Source of the DNA: Nitrospira sp.
GTDB lineage: Bacteria; Nitrospirota; Nitrospiria; Nitrospirales; Nitrospiraceae
Reading direction: 5' to 3'
Length of the DNA stretch: 64,000 nt
NCBI GenBank assembly: GCA_005239465.1
Contig: SPAW01000010.1
Coordinates: forward strand, 28,301-92,300
Positions 25,451 to 33,817 of this stretch are shown one piece after another. The position numbers and the translations under genes are program-made. Every line of letters begins with the position of its first letter. The stretch's first letter is position 1. A model generated the notes under the pieces. That model worked only from the letters and a program-made list of their open reading frames with translations. It did not search any database and was not told the DNA's origin.

Positions 25451-26239
25451 TCACAGCTTGACCGCGCGGTAATCGCGCAGGACACCGCTCCACCATTCTT
25501 TCAATGAGCACTCTACGAACCCGACTTCCCTGAGCGTTTCCATGATGGTTTCTGGCGGCACGCAATTTTCGGTCGTCTCCCACCAATAGCCCATGAGGGT
25601 CTGCATGTCGCGATTGCCCGTCATCGTTGAGAAGAAATTTCCCAGAACCGTCTTGATATAAAACCGCGACAGGGTCCGCAGAGCAGCCGACTTGGGTCGT
25701 GAAATTTCAAGAATCAGGACGATGCCCCCGGGCTTCAAGACGCGCCGATACTCGGCAAACGCGCCCTTGAGGTCCGGAACGTGCCGGAGCGCATAGCCCA
25801 TGCTCAGAAAGTCAAACTGCTCGTCGGGGAACGGCAGACTCTCTCCCACGCCACGCACCAGATTTCGGCAAGGCCCCTTCTGCGCCTCGCGCAACATGCC
25901 GATGCTTGGGTCGAGCCCGATGACCGAGCCGGACGGTCCGACCAGATCCAGGGCGCATTGCGTCACCAGACCAGGTCCGCAGGCGATATCGAGAACCTGC
26001 ATGCCCGTCTTGAGCTCAGCCTGCAGAAGCGCCTTTTTCCGATACCAGAGCCCGGAACCGAAGCCGGTGGCCTTGTCGATGTTGCGATATTGATAGGCCG
26101 TGCGGTTAAAAAGCTCGTTGAGAAATCCTTGCCTGGTCTCAATCTCGTCATAGTACTGACGTAATGGCGGATGAGGGGCTATCGGCCGGCTGGCCGGACT
26201 TGTGACCCGTTGACCGATCGGCTCAGTGGATTGGCTCAT
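25451..26239 (-). CDS. Class I SAM methyltransferase, UbiE-like
   Basis: A 262-residue methyltransferase from ATG 26239, preceded by GAGG at good distance. SAM motif I is VLDIACGPGLVTQCAL, followed by GLDPS, the FLSMGYALRHVPDLKGAF segment and GIVLILEISRP. This matches the UbiE/MenG class, which C-methylates quinone rings, and also small-molecule methyltransferases in polyene clusters that methylate the aryl head. Position next to the polyene operon favours the latter, but quinone synthesis cannot be excluded. Confidence 0.87.
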   Translation of the reverse strand: MSQSTEPIGQRVTSPASRPIAPHPPLRQYYDEIETRQGFLNELFNRTAYQYRNIDKATGFGSGLWYRKKALLQAELKTGMQVLDIACGPGLVTQCALDLVGPSGSVIGLDPSIGMLREAQKGPCRNLVRGVGESLPFPDEQFDFLSMGYALRHVPDLKGAFAEYRRVLKPGGIVLILEISRPKSAALRTLSRFYIKTVLGNFFSTMTGNRDMQTLMGYWWETTENCVPPETIMETLREVGFVECSLKEWWSGVLRDYRAVKL

Positions 26240-26316
26240 TAAGGCCTCCCGAGACTCAGACGCCCACACTTGTAGCAGGACGCTCTCCCACGGGCAAGAG
26301 GGAGGCGACCTAAGTC

Positions 26317-28221
26317 TCAGAAGAATGCCTGCACGGAAAAGACGACGTCATTGTCTCGGTCGCGATGGTTGTAATCCAGCCGGAACGTCCAATTCTGCGA
26401 GAGCGTATAGCGCGAACCGGCATACCAGCGAATATCGTCGGACTTGTCTCCGAGTGCATACCGCAGATAGGATCCCGATACCATCAGCTTCCAACGATCG
26501 GTCAGATCGGCCAGCATGCCCACCGTGCCGCCGCCGCCGATGCGGTGCCGTTTCTCATAGGCCTTACTGTAATTCGCTTCGGCTTCGGCAAAGGCGAAGT
26601 AGACCTCTCGCTTGAACAGGTTGGATTCCGCCGCCGCCCCGATCCCTCCGCTAGCGATCCCATTGCTGCAGAGTTGGCAGCCATTGTGGCGAATCGTCTG
26701 CATCCCTATATTCACTTTCCAAGATGGCGCGTGGAAGAGATCGTCCATCGGCGAGAGGGACAGAATATTGAGCAACGTCGCTCGTTCGAGCCTGGTTTGT
26801 TCCGCCCGGTTGTAGTGCCGCAGAGCCAGCCCGAGCATTTCAATCTGCGCATTGGGAGTGTATCCCTCCTCGGGGTCCAGGAGATCATGATAAGCTGCGC
26901 GCAACGACACCTCCTCGAAGGTGTCATGATTGCGCCAGCCGGCACCTATGGTCGCCCGAGAAGTCCGGTGCCCCGTATCCGGCTGTTTTGTATAGGGGAG
27001 AATTTCGACCTCCTCGGATGGGACCAACAGCCGGCTTCGCTCTGTCAGCACCTGCCGGTTGCGCTCCTTGTAGACCTTCACCTCCGGATCGTCACTTTCG
27101 CCTTTATAACGAAGATAGTCCGACGCGACGTCCAGCACCAAGGCCCGGCGCAGAAGAGGCAGCGCTGCAAATGAGGTGTCATGTGCAATTTCTGGAGAAT
27201 GCATGATTTGTTTCGACAGGATCCGCTCTTCAGGCGTCAGGAGAATCCGTTTTCTCCTGATGATCGTGCTACGGGACGGACGGTAAGTCGTGGTACCCAC
27301 CATCCCTGGTTGGGCTACGATGATCCGCACTGTATCCGCTGGAATAGTCCAGAAATGAAACTGTTCCCTCAAATGCAAATCAGGGTTGGCATACTCCAAG
27401 AGAGACAGAATGTGATATGAACAATTCTCCTTGAAGAAGAAATAATCGAAGTACGCGTTCCCCATCTCCCATGCATGCATAAGCAGCCGGTCGATCTGAG
27501 AGGGCGTGAGGTTCAGTTGATATTCCCACATGTCGCGATTCTCGATGTCGCGATAGGCCTGGACCTTGAGGTAATAGGGTGGGGTGGAGAAGAAGCCCTT
27601 GTATCCCCCGAAAATGCCCTTGTAAGCATACTCGAGGCCAACGTCAGGAGGCACGTCTGCGGCATAATCGATCGTATAGGCCAGTATCCTCGTCTGTTCG
27701 GTCTGACCTTTCTGGTCGATCCGCAAGAACGTGTGACCGAACATGGAGGCAGGATTGTTCATGAAGGCTGCGGGGAAGATGAGGCTGATTCCTTGCGGAT
27801 TCAACTCAGCCCGCCACCGGTCGAAACGATCACAGGCGACCGGCGCAAGCCGACTGTCATCAAACCGCAGGCGCTCCTTCAGCCAGTGATACCGAGCGAT
27901 GAAGGCACACTGGGCCGGCTGTTTCGAGCGTCCCACGAGGTCGGCGGAAAAGAAGTGCTCGATCGTCGCATCGAGTTCGGCCTGTGGATCGTGCTTGCCC
28001 TGGAGCGACATGAAAAATCCCTCGTCATCTTGCTCACTGGTAACCCCTCCAAAAAGATTGGCTCCATAGTGGAGCAACAAATGCCATTCTCGCTCGTCCG
28101 CCAAACGAGCCAGCCTTGCCTGCTGAATTAGCTCGTAACGATACGCTTGGGGAGCCGGCTCTGCCACACTTTGGCCTGGAGCACAAATGAGCGCGAGGAT
28201 GGCGAGTAAAAGGTGGATCAC
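26317..28221 (-). CDS. DUF4105-family envelope protein
   Basis: A 634-residue protein with GTG start. N-terminal signal peptide (about 1-20), then a catalytic-looking domain containing FAAFMNNPASMFGHTFLRI-type residues, LAYTIDYAAD and FFKENCSYHILSLLEYANP. These His and Cys residues are conserved in the DUF4105/DUF7843-type bacterial family with a NlpC/P60-like core. The last about 200 residues alternate short beta strands ending in YNHRDRDNDVVFSVQAFF, which looks like an outer-membrane barrel ending in aromatic Phe. Function unknown; probably an envelope enzyme anchored in the outer membrane. Confidence 0.8.
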   Translation of the reverse strand: MIHLLLAILALICAPGQSVAEPAPQAYRYELIQQARLARLADEREWHLLLHYGANLFGGVTSEQDDEGFFMSLQGKHDPQAELDATIEHFFSADLVGRSKQPAQCAFIARYHWLKERLRFDDSRLAPVACDRFDRWRAELNPQGISLIFPAAFMNNPASMFGHTFLRIDQKGQTEQTRILAYTIDYAADVPPDVGLEYAYKGIFGGYKGFFSTPPYYLKVQAYRDIENRDMWEYQLNLTPSQIDRLLMHAWEMGNAYFDYFFFKENCSYHILSLLEYANPDLHLREQFHFWTIPADTVRIIVAQPGMVGTTTYRPSRSTIIRRKRILLTPEERILSKQIMHSPEIAHDTSFAALPLLRRALVLDVASDYLRYKGESDDPEVKVYKERNRQVLTERSRLLVPSEEVEILPYTKQPDTGHRTSRATIGAGWRNHDTFEEVSLRAAYHDLLDPEEGYTPNAQIEMLGLALRHYNRAEQTRLERATLLNILSLSPMDDLFHAPSWKVNIGMQTIRHNGCQLCSNGIASGGIGAAAESNLFKREVYFAFAEAEANYSKAYEKRHRIGGGGTVGMLADLTDRWKLMVSGSYLRYALGDKSDDIRWYAGSRYTLSQNWTFRLDYNHRDRDNDVVFSVQAFF

Positions 28222-28241
28222 TGCATAATGAGCAGAAAGGA

Positions 28242-28270
28242 AAGGGCTCCCACCACAGGTGGAAGCCCTT
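28242..28270 (-). terminator. Rho-independent terminator of the DUF3015 gene
   Basis: AAGGGCTCCCACC and GGTGGAAGCCCTT form a near-perfect stem with a short loop. Read on the minus strand the stem is followed by TCCTTTCTGCTC, a T-rich tail. Confidence 0.75.
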
Positions 28271-28280
28271 GTAACAAACG

Positions 28281-28796
28281 CTACTTGTTCAGAGCAACCT
28301 TCGCCAAGACTGGATTGGCGGAAATCGCGGCATTTAATGCCTTGACCATCGTGACCGCGGAGAGATCGCCTGCATTCGTGAGCGAGGCATAGCGCTCCTG
28401 CGCCATCGCGAAGAACGTCGCATGTTGCTCCTGAGGAACTCCCAAAAGAGTCGCTAGTGAGGCAAGGTGCTCCCCACGGCCTTGCGCCATTTCCTGAGCC
28501 AGCGCATCGGAATTCAGCTCTGCGAACATCGTGACCTTCTGTTTAGCCCACCACTTACCATCATCTGTGCAGCCTGATGTTCCGCTGGTTATCCCGAAGG
28601 TCTGAGTGCCGAACGACCCATTCGTAGTCGCCATCAACGCCTGCGCGCCCTTGGTCTTAGAGTTTGGATAGTTCGCCCACATGATCTTGCCCAATCCACA
28701 GCCTGGACCTGTATCCGGCGTGCCGGCTGCCAACGCAAAATCGCCTTGCATCGCGACGAATGCACCTATTACTGCAAGCATTCCCAGCTTTTTCAT
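28281..28796 (-). CDS. DUF3015-family secreted protein
   Basis: A 171-residue protein from ATG 28796, behind GGGGGAAGG. Signal peptide about 1-24 (core LAVIGAFVAMQ, cleavage near ALAAG). The mature start has GPGCGLGKIMW, and the QTFGITSGTSGC segment is typical of DUF3015. Members are secreted with a conserved Cys pair and have no known function. Followed by a clear terminator. Confidence 0.82.
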   Translation of the reverse strand: MKKLGMLAVIGAFVAMQGDFALAAGTPDTGPGCGLGKIMWANYPNSKTKGAQALMATTNGSFGTQTFGITSGTSGCTDDGKWWAKQKVTMFAELNSDALAQEMAQGRGEHLASLATLLGVPQEQHATFFAMAQERYASLTNAGDLSAVTMVKALNAAISANPVLAKVALNK

Positions 28797-29042
28797 GTAC
28801 CTTCCCCCTTTTGTATGTTTGTATGATTGTGAGCACCATGGCACGAGCTATCTTGCGCAATTATAAACTATTCACGGGACAGTGCCACACCTTTTTCCCT
28901 GTCCTATATTTGTTACCTGTGCGACCGACCGGTCTGCCAACGTCCCACTACAGAAATATTCCTACATGGGACGCGCGGACGCCACCGATTCCCTCAGGAT
29001 TGCATCATGGTCCTGAAAGATCGATCTCAGTTGATCCCCACT

Positions 29043-29399
29043 CTATCGCTGCACGACCTGGCAATCATGATCGAGCACAGTGACGGTGCCGTCAGCGGTA
29101 TACTCCGCTGCTGCAAGAAAGCTTCCTGTCTCACCGAGGAGGCGATAGCCCGCTGCGCTGGAGACAAGTGTGGCATGACGCTCATAGGTGACCGTGGCAC
29201 CGTCGTTCGCTGGCGTCCATCGGATCGTCGACTCGCCCAAGCTGGCCACCTTGGTCTGGCCGTCGTTGTCCAAATCCGAAGCTTTGACTGGGTTGTCTCC
29301 GCTCAAAAATTGAATCGAGTTGAAGATGAACGCGTCCAGCAACGCCGAAAATATGTACACCGGCACGATGATCATACCGAAGAAGACGAATTCCTTCAT
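29043..29399 (-). CDS. DUF3332-like membrane protein, apparently 5'-truncated
   Basis: A 118-residue protein whose first 40 residues form a hydrophobic helix plus FNSIQFLSGDNPV, very like the central part of DUF3332 proteins, which normally begin with a lipoprotein signal and a GSFALT segment about 40 residues earlier. Reading upstream in frame from the ATG gives GEVNDKWM before reaching a TAG within the phosphodiesterase gene, so family-like residues continue past the start but the N-terminal lipoprotein part is missing. Either truncated or misplaced start; family call is moderate. Confidence 0.5.
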   Translation of the reverse strand: MKEFVFFGMIIVPVYIFSALLDAFIFNSIQFLSGDNPVKASDLDNDGQTKVASLGESTIRWTPANDGATVTYERHATLVSSAAGYRLLGETGSFLAAAEYTADGTVTVLDHDCQVVQR

Positions 29400-29410
29400 C
29401 CATTTGTCGT

Positions 29411-29977
29411 TTACTTCGCCGCTGCCTTTGATTCCACTATTTTGGACCGTTTCCGCACGGTCCTGACGTTTCGATGGCTAGCCGTATTGCCTAAACGAAT
29501 CAATCGCGGAAAAACCTTCCCTTGTACGATCGTCAGCAACCCAGCCCCACGCGGTAACGAGAACCGCCTGGGGCCTGCAGAGCCTGGATTGAAGAGCAGC
29601 GTGTCGCCTAGCCATTCACTCTTCGGCTGGTGCGTGTGACCAAAGACGCAGATGTCAGGTTGTTCCCGATCCAAAAAGGCTCGCCCGTCTTTTGTGAGCT
29701 TCCCGCCTGCATACACAATATGACAGATGGCGATGCGGAGGCCGGCCAGCTCGATCACGGTCTCTGGTGGAAATCCACTCTGTTCGAACCCATCGACATT
29801 GCCAGAGACGGCCGTCACAGGAGCAATGATCTGAAGTTGCTCGATAACGGATCGTTTGCCAATATCACCGGCGTGAAGAATGTGATCGACGCCTTGGAAG
29901 TGTCGCACGATCGCCGGATCGAACAGGCCATGGGTATCGGCAATGACTCCGATGCGAATCGTGCGTGAGCGGCTCAC
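29411..29977 (-). CDS. Metallophosphodiesterase (YfcE/MJ0936 family)
   Basis: A 188-residue calcineurin-like phosphoesterase. Metal motifs in order: IADTHGLFD, HAGDIG, GNVDG, and the C-terminal GHTHQPKSEWLG. Family enzymes hydrolyse phosphodiesters or similar small substrates with two metal ions. The start overlaps the stop of the M48 protease gene by four bases (ATGA). The last about 20 residues are basic (RTVRKRSK) and extend beyond the usual family end. Confidence 0.9.
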   Translation of the reverse strand: MSRSRTIRIGVIADTHGLFDPAIVRHFQGVDHILHAGDIGKRSVIEQLQIIAPVTAVSGNVDGFEQSGFPPETVIELAGLRIAICHIVYAGGKLTKDGRAFLDREQPDICVFGHTHQPKSEWLGDTLLFNPGSAGPRRFSLPRGAGLLTIVQGKVFPRLIRLGNTASHRNVRTVRKRSKIVESKAAAK

Positions 29978-31116
29978 GGATCCACAACCGGTTGAACCCC
30001 CAGCGACCCTCGGACTTTGGCCCAGTCAAAGGTAAAGGGCTCAGGGGTTTTCTTCGGCATGGCAGCGAGTTCGGCTTTCAATCGTTCGGCCCGGGTACGA
30101 CTCATCGGATGGGTGGAGAGCCACTCCGTTCGTCCTTCGTCCTTTTCAGACAGCCGTTGAAAGAAGGTAATCATGCCGGAAGGATCGATCTTCGCCCGAT
30201 GGAGCAGTTGCAGCCCGGTCAGATCCGCCTCCGTCTCCTGTTCTCGGCCGAACTTCAAAGTCAGCAACTCGACACCGAGCTGTTTCATGAGACCAACCAA
30301 GCCCTGCTGATCTCCCAGCACAATCGACACCACAGCCACAAGGCCGAGCTGCTTGACAATGCGATTGAGCCCGTGGCGCTGCAGCACATGGTTTAGCTCA
30401 TGGCCCAAGACACCCGCCACCTCCTCGCCGCTTTCCGCTTTTTTCATCAACCCGGTAAAGACGACGACATAGCCGCCAGGCAGGGCGAAAGCGTTCACCA
30501 CGTCGCTCTTCACAACCGTCACCTCGAACTTATAGGGGTTGTTGGGAATCTGCTCAGTCAGACGATGGGCCATTTCCTCGACAGCCGTTACCCCAAGACC
30601 TTCTTTCACGACTTCCTGATGAGAAAGGAAATCCCGATAGGCTGACTCACCCAGTTTCTGCTCCCACTCCACCGGTATCCGATCGACGGCGAGTTCCACC
30701 AGTAGATCGGCTCCAAACCAAAGTCCCAACACCACGGCCAGGATGGTTCCCCCGATAATGCTCCATATCATCCGGTGCCGGTGTCGCACCTGACGGACGC
30801 GTTCCGCCGCTCGTTCAAACGGGGCGTTCAAGTGATCCGGCGCCGCTTGGCGGAAAGCGCGAATCATGTCAGCGTTCTTGAGATAGAGCGTCCGCTCCCC
30901 CTTTGGTCCAGCCCATTTCACCACGAGCTGGTCATGATCCAGCCCGCCCGCTGATACAGTCAGGCCAGAAAATGGAACGGATTCCGACCGGCGCTCGGCA
31001 GGGTCAGAGACAAAGGTAACCGTGAGCCCATGTCCCTCGACTTGAACAAGACAAGGTACGCCGCTGGCAGGAAACTCGTCACCGAAACAGAGAGCGTTGG
31101 GGGTGATAGTGGTCAT
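29974..31116 (-). CDS. M48-family membrane metalloprotease
   Basis: A 380-residue protein: an N-terminal PH-like domain of about 110 residues, one transmembrane helix (about 125-145, IIGGTILAVVLGLWFGADLLV region), then an M48 peptidase with zinc motif HELNHVLQRHG and the third ligand in ETEADLTG. Such proteases (HtpX/BepA-like) act in envelope protein quality control. Start overlaps nothing upstream; the region before it is a repeat block. Confidence 0.9.
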   Translation of the reverse strand: MTTITPNALCFGDEFPASGVPCLVQVEGHGLTVTFVSDPAERRSESVPFSGLTVSAGGLDHDQLVVKWAGPKGERTLYLKNADMIRAFRQAAPDHLNAPFERAAERVRQVRHRHRMIWSIIGGTILAVVLGLWFGADLLVELAVDRIPVEWEQKLGESAYRDFLSHQEVVKEGLGVTAVEEMAHRLTEQIPNNPYKFEVTVVKSDVVNAFALPGGYVVVFTGLMKKAESGEEVAGVLGHELNHVLQRHGLNRIVKQLGLVAVVSIVLGDQQGLVGLMKQLGVELLTLKFGREQETEADLTGLQLLHRAKIDPSGMITFFQRLSEKDEGRTEWLSTHPMSRTRAERLKAELAAMPKKTPEPFTFDWAKVRGSLGVQPVVDP

Positions 31117-31132
31117 CGAGGGTCGTACGGCA

Positions 31133-31455
31133 GCTCAAAATGGCCGCGAACGAGGCCGCAGGCAAGCAGAAACCGGAGGCGTAATTGTTTCCACCCTCCC
31201 GCCCCGAGCTGCCAAGACAGCTCTCTCCTCGTGTGGGGTACGTTGAGGATTTCCTGCGAGCCGAGAACGAAGCTTGGGAACTGGCGCGTCTTGGACTTCG
31301 GCGAGCTCCCCTCGACAGGCTCGGCCTGCGATCGTTCGACCCAGAGGCTCTCGACGGGCGAGCTCAGTCGAGTCGGGCCTGAGCTTGCCGAAGGCAGTCG
31401 AGCCGCGCGACTGGGTTGGGCGGGTGAGAAGGTAGGCGTTTTCAGCATCCGTTAC
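31133..31455. repeat. Composite repeat: R2 head, nested R3 element, R2-like tail
   Basis: 31133-31285 carries the R2 words CAAAATGG, CGAGGCCGCAG, GGGTACGTTGAGGAT and GAGAACG, shared with 45401-45526 and 63234-63311. 31300-31402 is R3: bases 31375-31402 match 7298-7325 in reverse. 31403-31455 shares a GGGTGGGCGGGTGAGA-type tail with 63700-63735. No gene is visible in this stretch. Confidence 0.7.
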
Positions 31456-32135
31456 TCGGAGACTGGGATGAACTGCCTAACCCACGCGCCAAAGCTGCCA
31501 GGATTGCGGCTTTGAATATAGACCACACCCGGTCCACGGAACCGGCAGACAAACCCTTCACCGGAGGTGAAGCTCGCCACCCATCCGGATGCAGCCTTCT
31601 CGATATTGTAGGACGTTGTCACGGACCAGGCCACGAGGTGGTTGTTGTCTACGATGTATTCCTGGTCCGGCTTCAGTTCGATTTTGTGAATCGCCCCAAA
31701 GCTGTTCAGAATCAGCGTGCCCTTGCCGCCGATCTTCAAGATAAAGAATCCTTCGCCGCCCAGCAGCCCCCGGCTGAGGCTTTGCATTTGGCTCTCAATC
31801 TTGACGGTTTCGGCGCCGGCGAGAAAGCCGTCTTTTTGGACCATATATTCATTCACGCCGTCGAGCTCTATGACGACGATTTCCCCGGGGACCGTCGGCG
31901 CCAACAAGATTTCGCCAGGACCACGGCTCGCTCGCAAGGTCTGGAAGAAAAATTTCTCTCCTGTGAGCAACTTGCGGGAAAGCGCGCCCAGAAACCCGCC
32001 TTCCATCTTGCTTTCGACATCCACCGTCGGCGATAAGGCGACCATCGCGCCGGATTCAGCCTTGATGTGTTCACCTTCTGCGAGTTCAACCCGCACCATC
32101 GGAAACGCTCCGGGATAGAGAATTTCACTTCTCAT
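31452..32135 (-). CDS. AIM24/TIGR00266-family protein
   Basis: A 227-residue all-beta protein of the TIGR00266 (AIM24) family: EGEHIKAESGAMVALSPTVD near the N-terminus, then an FFILKIGGKGTLILNSFGAI core (split here), and GFVCRFRGPGVVYIQSRNP near the end. Length fits the family, which is cytosolic with unknown biochemical role. It ends against the tail of the repeat block. Confidence 0.9.
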   Translation of the reverse strand: MRSEILYPGAFPMVRVELAEGEHIKAESGAMVALSPTVDVESKMEGGFLGALSRKLLTGEKFFFQTLRASRGPGEILLAPTVPGEIVVIELDGVNEYMVQKDGFLAGAETVKIESQMQSLSRGLLGGEGFFILKIGGKGTLILNSFGAIHKIELKPDQEYIVDNNHLVAWSVTTSYNIEKAASGWVASFTSGEGFVCRFRGPGVVYIQSRNPGSFGAWVRQFIPVSE

Positions 32136-32163
32136 CTGTATGTCTCCTTAGAAAACGCCTCTC

Positions 32164-32202
32164 GCTTTTCCTTTTCACTTTGTACTTTTACCTTACCTTT
32201 TA
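32164..32202. repeat. Pyrimidine stutter spacer
   Basis: CTTTTCCTTTTCACTTTGTACTTTTACC-type words overlapping the amidohydrolase stop. Same style as 15717-15773. Confidence 0.45.
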
Positions 32203-33684
32203 CCCCACCACCCATCCGTAAACTTTGCGGCTCGGCTCCGGTCCTTCTTCCAGATAGCTCATCCTGAGCTGTCCGAGTACGTCCTTCGGTAACTCATTCC
32301 GTTTCACCGTGGCATCAATACCAAATACCCTGGCCGCGTTCAGTCCAAAAATCTGTTCTTTTACCTGCCGTGTCAGGGGCTGATAGTGATGCTTATCGAT
32401 CAATTGATCGGGAATCTGGAATCGACGAAAGGCTTCGATCTGCCACTGCGGCGTGCCGTACCAGATGGAGTCCGTCCCCCAGAGCACATGGTCGACGCCG
32501 AATGCTTGAATGATCTGCCCGAGTAGATGCGCGCAGACAGCCGGATGAGTCGTGACTAATTGCGCGAAGGTCGAACCAAGTTCCATGTAGACGTTGGAGA
32601 TGCCCGGCTCCTTCTGTTTCATGCGGCAGAATTCCGTGGTCCAGGGGATCTCGCCGGTCTTCGCAAACACTTCGTCAACCGATGCCACACTCCTGAGTCC
32701 CGAGTGATAAACCAGAAAGTCGATGTCGGAAAAGTCTTTGGCGGCCTTGATCAGGTCTTTGGGATGGTTGTATTCCGGCACGGGACCGAGCGGCAGCCCC
32801 TTGTGGACGCAAACACGCTTCACCTTGAGCTTCCGGGCTTGTGCCAACATCGGATAGGCGATCCTCTCATCGTCCATCCACCAGCCGCGGTCGAATCCCT
32901 TTGGACAAGAACCGGTGTAACACTTCCAGGCATCGACTTTCATGGTCTCGGCTTGCATCGCCATGAATTCCAGATCCGCAGCGCCAAGCTGCGGTGTCGC
33001 GAGACCGTGCGCGAGCATCCGCTGCGAGCCGGCCAGGCGATTGATCTCGTCGCGAATGTGCGCCATTTCCTTCGGTGGGACAACCGCTTCTTGTGGGTAC
33101 GGCCCAGGCGGCGTGCTTATCAATCCGACGGTGGTTTCGCTGTCGAGGAAGACTTCTTTGACGAAATTCTTCCAGGATAGATCGTCGATGGTGCCCCGGT
33201 CACCCGCGAGTTTGGGATTGAGCCCGGCGTCCCGTATTCTCCGCCTGAGTGCCAGCAGCGCTTCTTTCGACACCGCCCCCTTCCGTCGGTCCTCTGCGTT
33301 CGTCGGATCATAGTGCGACCCAACGTAGTGCGTCTGCACGTCGAAAATAAAATACGGCGCGCCCTGCTGCTCGGCAAAGGCCACCGATTCAAACAGTTCA
33401 ACTTCTCCGATGTCGAAGAATCGGCCGAAGACCGAGTTCATTGCCAGCAACGCGGCAGCCATGCCGCCCGTGGTCTTCATAAAATCTCTACGTGTGAAAC
33501 CTCGTCGAGCTGCGGTCCCTTCCACGAGCACGGTGGCAATCTGTTCAACACGAGCCTGATCTGCGGTCTGACAGAAGGGAATAAACTCTTCGTTCGACAC
33601 GATCTGCGTCGGAATGGCGAATTGAAACGTAGTTTCTTTTCTAGCCGAGGGAAGGCGTGGAAACGGTGTTGGTATGGACGCCAT
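32200..33684 (-). CDS. Tat-exported amidohydrolase-2 family protein
   Basis: A 494-residue protein from ATG 33684; the frame also opens at 33804. A twin-arginine motif TRRDFMKTT (about 64-72) with hydrophobic AALLAMNSVFG follows a polar N-region, a layout usual for this amidohydrolase family. The TIM-barrel metal ligands begin with FDVQTHYV, then CVHKGLPLGP, FLVYHSG and the late GTDSIWYG. Metal-dependent hydrolysis or decarboxylation at the periplasmic side is expected; substrate unknown. Confidence 0.85.
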   Translation of the reverse strand: MASIPTPFPRLPSARKETTFQFAIPTQIVSNEEFIPFCQTADQARVEQIATVLVEGTAARRGFTRRDFMKTTGGMAAALLAMNSVFGRFFDIGEVELFESVAFAEQQGAPYFIFDVQTHYVGSHYDPTNAEDRRKGAVSKEALLALRRRIRDAGLNPKLAGDRGTIDDLSWKNFVKEVFLDSETTVGLISTPPGPYPQEAVVPPKEMAHIRDEINRLAGSQRMLAHGLATPQLGAADLEFMAMQAETMKVDAWKCYTGSCPKGFDRGWWMDDERIAYPMLAQARKLKVKRVCVHKGLPLGPVPEYNHPKDLIKAAKDFSDIDFLVYHSGLRSVASVDEVFAKTGEIPWTTEFCRMKQKEPGISNVYMELGSTFAQLVTTHPAVCAHLLGQIIQAFGVDHVLWGTDSIWYGTPQWQIEAFRRFQIPDQLIDKHHYQPLTRQVKEQIFGLNAARVFGIDATVKRNELPKDVLGQLRMSYLEEGPEPSRKVYGWVVG

Positions 33685-33817
33685 GGTGCCTATTGGTATG
33701 AACGGTATGCGGTGATTCTGTGGAATACAATGAGCGCTGTCAAGCAACCGGCGTGAGGAGAGAGCACAGCTCACTGAAATAAACTGGGGAGTGAGACTCT
33801 GCACTCAATCGAAATAT

